Source: Candidatus Aminicenantota bacterium (GTDB taxonomy: Bacteria; Acidobacteriota; Aminicenantia; S016-38). From it: a DNA stretch of 11,890 bases. The position numbers were made by a program, and so were the translations under genes. The DNA lies in NCBI GenBank assembly GCA_027062035.1, contig JAMOUL010000094.1, positions 1 through 11,890 on the forward strand, given 5' to 3'. The notes under the pieces were generated by a model. That model saw nothing but the letters and a program-made list of their open reading frames with translations. It was not told where the DNA came from and did not search any database. Each line of letters opens with the position of its first letter. The stretch's first letter is position 1. Of the stretch, positions 7,384 through 11,890 are shown piece by piece.

Positions 7384-8550
7384 ATGAAATTCGCCACCAA
7401 AGCTATTCACGTTGGGGAATTAAATATAGATGGTATAAGGCCTGTAATAAATCCCATTTTTCAGACAACCAATTATATTATGGACGATGAGGCCTACGAA
7501 AAACTGGTCCAGGGAAAAAGCCGGGAAGCATGGATATACACCCGACTTAACAATCCAACAAGGAGAGCTGTAGAGGAAAAGCTCGCCTCACTTGAGCAAG
7601 GGGAAGATGCTGTACTTTTTTCCTCCGGAATAGGAGCTGTGGCTGCTACACTGCTTACCTTCCTTTCTCCATCGGATCATGTGGTATCCTCCAAGGACCT
7701 TTATGGGGGAAGCTTTCGCCTTCTTATGGAGCTAAAGGAAAAATTAAACATAGGGGTCAGCTTTGCCAATCCCATGGAACCTGAGGGGATAATAGATTCA
7801 GCCACTCCACGCACAAAGGTGTTTTTCTTTGAATCCCTTTCCAATCCCCTGCTCAAGCCCTTTCTTATTGAAGGTGTGGTGGACTTCGCAAGAAGAAGAG
7901 GGATAAAAATAGTGGTGGATAACACATTCCTTTCCCCTTACAACTACAATCCTCTAAAGAATGGGGCGGATATCGTCGTACATTCTATTACAAAGTACAT
8001 AGGAGGACATTCCGACCTTATAGCAGGAGCAGCCATAGGCAGCAAGGAGGATATAGAAAAAATATGGCACACCATGATCACCCTGGGGGCATCTCCGGAT
8101 CCCATCCAGTGCTTTCTTATAGAAAGGAGCATAAAGACCCTTGCTGTCAGGATGGAAAAGCACAATAAGAATGCCCAGAGGATAGCGAGGTTCCTGTCAA
8201 AACATTCCAAGGTGGAACGGGTAATTCATCCCTCCCTCGAAACATATTACGAATACGAATATGCGAAGAAGAACTTTAAAGGCGGAGGAGGAATGGTAAC
8301 CTTTAAAATAAAGGGTAACGATCAGGACGGAATAAGATTCATGAGAAACCTCCAGATCATAAAGGAAGCTGCATCACTTGGAGGGGTGGAATCCCTTGTC
8401 TCCATGCCCTTCAATACATCCCATACCTCCTTATCCAAAGAAGATAGGCTTCTGGTAGGTATTGAGGAAGGAACAATAAGGCTTTCGGTAGGTATAGAGG
8501 ACGCTGAAGACCTTATTAATGACCTTGATTCGGCTCTTCGCGCTTTATAA
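7384..8550 (+). CDS. PLP-dependent trans-sulfuration enzyme (cystathionine gamma-lyase/gamma-synthase family)
   Basis: This 388-residue fold-type I PLP enzyme of the Cys/Met metabolism family acts in the cytoplasm, breaking or forming C-S bonds between cysteine, homocysteine and homoserine derivatives. Seen in order: YTRLNNPT (Y52 and R54, which reach the phosphate of the neighbouring subunit's PLP), the SSG loop (80-82), KDLYGGSF with stacking Y107, VVDNTF (D179 pairs the pyridine nitrogen), SITKYIGGHSD with the Schiff-base lysine K204, SLGGVESLVSMP (327-342 region), and RLSVGIED with the substrate-carboxylate arginine R366. The GGVESL motif and the lack of the Cys typical of methionine gamma-lyase after LYG favour cystathionine gamma-lyase or gamma-synthase. 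O-acetylhomoserine sulfhydrylase cannot be excluded. It is monocistronic, with a strong Shine-Dalgarno. The 3' end overlaps the FtsB-like gene by 35 bp on the opposite strand. Family is certain; exact reaction is not. Confidence 0.95.
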   Translation: MKFATKAIHVGELNIDGIRPVINPIFQTTNYIMDDEAYEKLVQGKSREAWIYTRLNNPTRRAVEEKLASLEQGEDAVLFSSGIGAVAATLLTFLSPSDHVVSSKDLYGGSFRLLMELKEKLNIGVSFANPMEPEGIIDSATPRTKVFFFESLSNPLLKPFLIEGVVDFARRRGIKIVVDNTFLSPYNYNPLKNGADIVVHSITKYIGGHSDLIAGAAIGSKEDIEKIWHTMITLGASPDPIQCFLIERSIKTLAVRMEKHNKNAQRIARFLSKHSKVERVIHPSLETYYEYEYAKKNFKGGGGMVTFKIKGNDQDGIRFMRNLQIIKEAASLGGVESLVSMPFNTSHTSLSKEDRLLVGIEEGTIRLSVGIEDAEDLINDLDSALRAL

Positions 8551-8815
8551 CTACGATAACCTTTTCTCCTTTTTTCTTAACGAAAAGCCTCTGCTTTGCA
8601 AAGGGTTCCAGGGCATCTCTATGGGTTTCCAGCCAGGAAACTTCCAGCTTTAATCTATCTCTTTTTTTCTCAAGAAGGATAATTTCCCTTTTTACCTCTT
8701 TTATTTTCTTATTCATTCTAAGGATTCCCCGAATTCCATTGGGACCGAAAAGCGTGGGAATGATTATTATGAGCGCCCCCAGAAGAATCAAAAAGGTCTT
8801 GAGAGGGGATTTCAT
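8516..8815 (-). CDS. FtsB/DivIC-like septum formation protein
   Basis: This 99-residue bitopic membrane protein has a short basic N-terminus (MKSPLK), one transmembrane helix (about 7-22), then the LFGPNGIRGILRMNKKI stretch that resembles the LFG.NG start of FtsB. A charged coiled coil (about 32-62, EVKREIILLEKKRDRLKLEVSWL) follows, with a short tail (about 68-92, EPFAKQRLFVKKKGEKVIVV) matching the FtsB/DivIC pattern of an A.R.L...K.GE.V element. FtsB-type proteins link FtsL and FtsQ in the divisome and help activate septal wall synthesis. The ATG sits in an ATGA overlap with the S41 peptidase stop, implying coupled translation. The 3' end overlaps the trans-sulfuration gene by 35 bp on the other strand. 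The family is small and poorly conserved, so the call rests on topology, the LFGPNG motif and length. Confidence 0.78.
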   Translation of the reverse strand: MKSPLKTFLILLGALIIIIPTLFGPNGIRGILRMNKKIKEVKREIILLEKKRDRLKLEVSWLETHRDALEPFAKQRLFVKKKGEKVIVVIKREEPNQGH

Positions 8816-10323
8816 TTTCCAGCCCTCGAAAGGTATTCTCTAACCAATTTTTCTGCCAGGGGTCTTTTCTCAATTGCTTTATGAAAGGTATTATCATTCC
8901 GAAGTATAACCTTAACCCCCTCTTCCAATCCCCAGAGGATGTTCACAAGCTCGTATTTCAGTTCAAATTTAATGTCCGGTTCTGACTCCTTGAGCTCCCT
9001 GGTGGTGTATTTTATTCCGTTTTTCCTGGCAAACTCCAGAAAATCTTTCACAATGGCTTTATAAATAACTATGTTTTCCGGCCTGCTCGACCTGATTAAG
9101 GGGAGATAGTCTCTGGAAACCTTTCTTTTCCCCCTGGAAAAGGAATTGGCCCACCTGAAGAAAAGCCCCTTCCCCCTCATTCGGGCTGCAAGTTCCTTAA
9201 GCAGCTGGGGTTTTACCCTTATATCAGGAGTAATCCCACCGGGCGAATTTTCATAATCCGGCGAATTTATCCCCCAGAAATAAAGAATCCAGTTGCTAAA
9301 GGGTTTTTGAATACATTTGCCGCTTGGCGTGTAGTACTTAGCAGTTGTAAGAGCAAGAGCAGTGTCCTCAGATAGGGGATAAAGTGTCTGAACAAGCCCC
9401 TTTCCAAAGGTTTTAGTCCCAACAATTATGGCCCTTTTATGATCCTGAAGAGCTCCAGCCACGATTTCAGAAGCAGATGCCGAATAATGGTTCACAAGGA
9501 TGGCTACCGGCAAATATTCAAACTGCCCCCTTTTCTTTGCCCTGTATTCGGCGAAGGATTCAGGGGTTCTCCCCCTGGTTGTCACTATTACCTGTGGAGG
9601 AAATAGAAACTCATCGCAGATCTCCACCGCTGACTTAAGTGCGCCTCCTCCGTTGCTCCTCAGGTCGAGGATAAGGTATTTCATTCCCTGCCTTTTTAAC
9701 TTCTCAAGTGAAGTCCGGATCTCTTCATCGCTTTTTATAGCAAAACTATTGAGGGCTATATACCCGATGTCATCATTGAATATAAACGAATATCGGACAC
9801 TATTCAGCGGGATTTCTGCCCTTTCTATTATAAATTCAAGGGGCTTGGAATATCCTTCCCTCTCCACCTCAATTTTAACCTTTGTTCCCTTTGGCCCCCT
9901 CAGAACCTTAACTGCTTCTGTAGCTGTATATCCAAGAATGGATTTACCATCCACCTTAACTATTGCATCACCCACAAGAAGTCCTGCCTTTTCAGCTGGA
10001 GTACCCTTCAAAACCTGCATGACAGTTATCTTTCCGTTTATCGAAGTAATGCTAATGCCCAGACCGTAAAATTTGCCTCCCTGGTCCTCGCGAAGGGTTC
10101 TTAAAGTAACAGGGTCAAGAAACCTCGAGTGGGGATCCAAGCCCGCTGTCATTCCCTCCACTGCACCATACAATAGATCCTTTGATGGTTTCTCATATGA
10201 AAACTGGGTTAGATAAGCATAGGCCTTAAACAACCGTTCAAGCTGAAATTTGAAGGCATCCACAGCTCCAAGGGTTAAAACAACTACCAGAGCTATGAGA
10301 AAAATTTTAGCCTTTTTCAACAT
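8812..10323 (-). CDS. S41-family C-terminal processing peptidase with PDZ domain
   Basis: This 503-residue serine peptidase carries an N-terminal hydrophobic segment (about 7-23, signal anchor or signal peptide ending near VDA), placing it in the periplasm or membrane surface. A PDZ domain (about 84-160, GKFYGLGISI, GTPAEKAGLLVGDAIVKVDG) precedes the S41 core. That core has LILDLRSNGGG (218-227), the NHYSASASEI motif with catalytic S283, and GTKTFGKGLVQ with general-base K308, a 25-residue Ser-Lys spacing as in plant D1 processing proteases. TAKYYTPSGKCIQ and GGITPDIRV follow. Residues about 385-503 form a basic, helical C-terminal extension. Relatives trim C-termini of envelope proteins or control cell-wall hydrolases. 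It is the middle gene of a three-gene unit, overlapping the DJ-1 gene by 17 nt and the FtsB-like gene by 4 nt. AAGGAG is only 3 nt from the ATG; the adjacent TTG (codon 2) has better spacing and may serve as the start. Confidence 0.95.
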   Translation of the reverse strand: MLKKAKIFLIALVVVLTLGAVDAFKFQLERLFKAYAYLTQFSYEKPSKDLLYGAVEGMTAGLDPHSRFLDPVTLRTLREDQGGKFYGLGISITSINGKITVMQVLKGTPAEKAGLLVGDAIVKVDGKSILGYTATEAVKVLRGPKGTKVKIEVEREGYSKPLEFIIERAEIPLNSVRYSFIFNDDIGYIALNSFAIKSDEEIRTSLEKLKRQGMKYLILDLRSNGGGALKSAVEICDEFLFPPQVIVTTRGRTPESFAEYRAKKRGQFEYLPVAILVNHYSASASEIVAGALQDHKRAIIVGTKTFGKGLVQTLYPLSEDTALALTTAKYYTPSGKCIQKPFSNWILYFWGINSPDYENSPGGITPDIRVKPQLLKELAARMRGKGLFFRWANSFSRGKRKVSRDYLPLIRSSRPENIVIYKAIVKDFLEFARKNGIKYTTRELKESEPDIKFELKYELVNILWGLEEGVKVILRNDNTFHKAIEKRPLAEKLVREYLSRAGK

Positions 10324-10840
10324 TGACTCCTTTTAAAAACGCAATTATGGCCTTCATATAGTACGGTAAATCCGCAGGATGCCTGGATGTTATCAAATTT
10401 CCATCCTTTACAACCTGGGCATCTATAAATTCAGCGCCGGAATTTATAAGATCATCCTTTATTGCAAAATATCCTGTTAGTTTCTTACCTCTGGTAATGC
10501 CTGCAGAAATAAGTACCCACCCCCCATGGCAGATAGTTGCAACGAGCTTACCATCTTCGTATATCCTTTTTACAAAATCAAGTATCTCAGGAAATCTTCT
10601 CAGCCTGTCAGGGCAATACCCGCCTGGAATGATAACACCGTCAAAATCCTTAGGGCTTACCTCCTTTACACTAACATCTGACCTTGCAGGAAATCCCTTC
10701 TTTCCCCTGTATTCCTTTTTCTCAGGAGCTACAGTAATAACCTTTACTCCCTCTTCTTCCAGTCTTAACCTGGGATACCAGTACTCAAATTCATCATAAA
10801 GTTCTTCAACGAGGATAGCGACCTTTTTGTCCTCAAGCAT
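10307..10840 (-). CDS. DJ-1/PfpI superfamily protein
   Basis: This 177-residue cytoplasmic protein of the DJ-1/ThiJ/PfpI superfamily (class I glutamine amidotransferase-like fold) keeps all the hallmarks: E12 near the N-terminus (VAILVEELYDEFE), the IIPGGYCPDRLRR loop, the nucleophile elbow ATICHGGWVLISAG with C104 and adjacent H105, and the SRHPADLPYY segment near the end. Length and motifs match PfpI/YhbO-like proteins, reported as proteases, chaperones or glyoxalase/deglycase-like stress enzymes; the exact activity cannot be read from sequence. The start is well supported by AGGAGGAG upstream on the minus strand. It heads a unit with the S41 peptidase (17-nt overlap) and the FtsB-like gene. 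Expression is probably driven from TATAAT-like boxes in the 47-bp gap shared with the LeuD-like gene. Family assignment is secure, function tentative. Confidence 0.93.
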   Translation of the reverse strand: MLEDKKVAILVEELYDEFEYWYPRLRLEEEGVKVITVAPEKKEYRGKKGFPARSDVSVKEVSPKDFDGVIIPGGYCPDRLRRFPEILDFVKRIYEDGKLVATICHGGWVLISAGITRGKKLTGYFAIKDDLINSGAEFIDAQVVKDGNLITSRHPADLPYYMKAIIAFLKGVNVEKG

Positions 10841-10887
10841 TTTCTCCTCCTGATTTAGATTATAATATAATTTCTAAGGAGGTAAAA
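10841..10887. promoter_or_regulatory. Divergent promoter region shared by the DJ-1 and LeuD-like genes
   Basis: The 47 bp between the two divergent start codons hold a strong Shine-Dalgarno for each gene and an AT-rich core. On the plus strand TATAAT occurs twice, overlapping, at 10861-10866 and 10866-10871. On the minus strand TATAAT reads at 10864-10859, with TTTACC (4/6 to TTGACA) 16 nt upstream at 10886-10881. Either direction would give a leader of only about 10-15 nt. The -10 boxes overlap on opposite strands, so RNA polymerase could engage only one direction at a time. No clear plus-strand -35 is seen. Confidence 0.55.
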
Positions 10888-11421
10888 ATGGAACTTGAAG
10901 GTAGAATATGGGTTTTAAAGGACAGAGAAGGGAAAATGATCCATGATATTGATACGGATCAGATTTACCACAACAAACACCTTGCAATAACTGAAATTTC
11001 CGAAATGGGAAAATTCGCTCTTGGAAACCTGGAAGGCTGGGAAGACTTTTCAGAAAAAGCCGGTAAGGGAGACATTATCTTCGCTGGCAAAAACTTCGGT
11101 GCAGGTTCTTCCAGACAGCATGCAGTTGACTGCTTTATTGCCCTGGGGATATCCGCAATTGTAGCTGAATCCTTCGGCGCAATTTACAAGAGAAATGCCA
11201 TAAACTCTGCTCTACCCATCGTGGAATTTCCATCCCTGACAGAACTGGCAGAGAAGAAAGAATTTGAAAACGGGGACAGGGTTAAGATAAATCTGGAAAC
11301 AGGTGAAATCATCAATCTGAGAACAGGTAAAAAGTACAATGCAAAACCGGCTTCCAGGGTACAGCTGGATATTTTGAAGGCCGGAGGTTTATTCGAATAC
11401 GGAAGGAAAATAAGCACATGA
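10888..11421 (+). CDS. Aconitase-family small (swivel) subunit, LeuD-like, orphan
   Basis: This 177-residue protein is the small swivel-domain subunit of a two-subunit aconitase-family hydro-lyase, most like 3-isopropylmalate dehydratase LeuD. Visible motifs are DIDTDQIYHNKHL (about 20-32), the glycine-rich GKNFGAGSSRQHA (about 67-79; the serine pair region binds substrate), and ALGISAIVAESFGAIYKRNAINSALP. The iron-sulfur cluster and main active site would reside on a large LeuC-type subunit, which is not in the window, so the partner and substrate (isopropylmalate, homoaconitate, methylcitrate or dimethylmalate type) are undetermined. The family's early substrate loop carries YHNKHLAITE rather than a recognised leucine- or lysine-pathway signature. 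A textbook AAGGAGG (10876-10882) supports the ATG. It overlaps dtd by 4 nt (ATGA), so the two are likely co-translated although functionally unrelated. Confidence 0.9.
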   Translation: MELEGRIWVLKDREGKMIHDIDTDQIYHNKHLAITEISEMGKFALGNLEGWEDFSEKAGKGDIIFAGKNFGAGSSRQHAVDCFIALGISAIVAESFGAIYKRNAINSALPIVEFPSLTELAEKKEFENGDRVKINLETGEIINLRTGKKYNAKPASRVQLDILKAGGLFEYGRKIST

Positions 11422-11879
11422 GGGCAGTTATCCAGCGGGTTCTTCACGCAGAAGTAAAGGTAGATGGTAAAACAACAGGTAAGATAGGGAGGGGGCTTCT
11501 GGTTCTGGTTGCGGTGGAAAAGGGAGACGGTGAGAAGGAAATGGATTTTCTTGTGAGAAAGGTTGCCGAGCTCAGGATTTTTGAAGACGAAGAGGGAAAA
11601 ATGAACCTTTCCCTGCAGGACATCGGGGGAGAAATCCTTCTTATCTCACAGTTTACCCTGGCTGCAAGGATAAAAAAGGGAAGAAGACCGAGTTTTGATA
11701 AGGCTGAAGAACCAGAAAAGGCGAGAAAGATGCTCGAGGAGGTTGCCTCAAGATGGAGGGGAATGGGAATAAAAGTGGAGGAAGGGGTGTTTGGAGCCAG
11801 AATGGAGGTTTCACTTTTAAATTACGGTCCTGTTACAATTATTCTCGACAGACAGTATGGAGGAGAAAATGATAGATAA
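11418..11879 (+). CDS. dtd: D-aminoacyl-tRNA deacylase Dtd
   Basis: This 153-residue cytoplasmic proofreading enzyme hydrolyses D-aminoacyl-tRNA (and glycyl-tRNA-Ala in related work), recycling tRNA and enforcing homochirality. It is full length (the family is about 145-150). The N-terminal MRAVIQRV, motif 1 SQFTLAA (77-83), the KKGRRPSF segment and motif 2 NYGPVT (135-140) containing the Gly-cisPro pair that rejects L-amino acids are all present. Motif 2 has Tyr where Asp or another small residue is common, and motif 1 is followed by Arg where Asp is usual (SQFTLAAD); the catalytic architecture otherwise looks intact. The start overlaps the LeuD-like stop by 4 nt, and the stop overlaps a following ATG by 11 nt. 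It therefore sits mid-operon. Identification is very secure. Confidence 0.96.
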   Translation: MRAVIQRVLHAEVKVDGKTTGKIGRGLLVLVAVEKGDGEKEMDFLVRKVAELRIFEDEEGKMNLSLQDIGGEILLISQFTLAARIKKGRRPSFDKAEEPEKARKMLEEVASRWRGMGIKVEEGVFGARMEVSLLNYGPVTIILDRQYGGENDR

Positions 11880-11890
11880 AGAATTACTGG
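11869..11890 (+). CDS. Start of a further gene cut by the right edge
   Basis: An ATG at 11869, preceded by GGAGGAG (11859-11865) at good spacing, opens a frame (MIDKELL) that runs off the window. It overlaps the last codons of dtd by 11 nt, matching the tight overlaps elsewhere in this segment. Seven residues are too few to name a product. It is called from the ribosome site and context only. Confidence 0.5.

Noticed and set aside
8561..8587. CTTTTC/GAAAAG pair with a T-run downstream of the trans-sulfuration gene, as a terminator
   Set aside because: The stem is weak and AT-rich, the loop is 15 nt, and the T-run lies in the loop rather than after the stem. It is also within the FtsB-like coding sequence.
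9500..10069. Long open frame (189 codons) on the plus strand opposite the S41 peptidase
   Set aside because: It is antisense to the conserved PDZ and catalytic coding sequence, has no family features, and is explained by the codon bias of the real gene.
1..11890. tRNA or rRNA genes, CRISPR repeats, insertion sequences, attachment sites, riboswitches
   Set aside because: Almost all bases are in confidently assigned genes and no gap exceeds 69 bp; no direct-repeat arrays, transposase motifs or RNA-like structures were seen by eye.

Overview
The window is a gene-dense bacterial chromosome segment with low-to-mid GC by eye. It holds ten complete genes, one gene cut by the left edge and a start that is cut by the right edge. 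FtsK, an FtsB/DivIC-like protein, KsgA/RsmA, PurA, Dtd and clear Shine-Dalgarno sites mark it as bacterial. Lys/Glu/Arg-rich proteins, short or overlapping gene junctions and purine-rich coding strands suggest a thermophile, but the sequence alone does not fix the phylum. Two exported DUF3857/transglutaminase-like proteins in tandem and signal peptides typical of a periplasm would fit a diderm lineage such as an Acidobacteriota/Aminicenantes-like group; this is a weak inference.

Layout. (1) Bases 1-6077, + strand: 3' part of rsmA, then ftsK, then two secreted DUF3857/transglutaminase-fold proteins. These are joined by a 17-nt overlap, a 4-nt ATGA overlap and a 3-nt gap, so they look like one operon. 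The first transglutaminase-like protein keeps a Cys-His-Asp triad. The second appears to have lost it. (2) 6058-7314, - strand: purA alone, overlapping the preceding gene tail to tail. (3) 7384-8550, + strand: a PLP-dependent trans-sulfuration enzyme, divergent from purA across a 69-bp spacer with promoter-like elements for both. (4) 10840-8516, - strand: a three-gene operon of a DJ-1/PfpI protein, an S41 (C-terminal processing) peptidase with a PDZ domain, and a short FtsB/DivIC-like septum protein. Its last gene overlaps the trans-sulfuration gene tail to tail by 35 bp. (5) 10888 to the end, + strand: an aconitase-family small (swivel) subunit of the LeuD type, then dtd, then the start of a further gene, all overlapping. 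The 47-bp gap to the DJ-1 gene carries TATAAT boxes on both strands.

Functionally the window mixes ribosome and tRNA quality control (rsmA, dtd), cell division and chromosome segregation (ftsK, FtsB-like), envelope proteolysis or processing (S41 peptidase, transglutaminase-like pair), purine synthesis (purA) and sulfur amino-acid or keto-acid metabolism (PLP enzyme, LeuD-like). No mobile elements, RNA genes, CRISPR arrays or gaps longer than 70 bp were found. The most unusual items are the active/inactive transglutaminase-like pair behind ftsK, the LeuD-like subunit without a large subunit beside it, the two convergent gene overlaps, and a purA promoter placed so that the mRNA would be leaderless.
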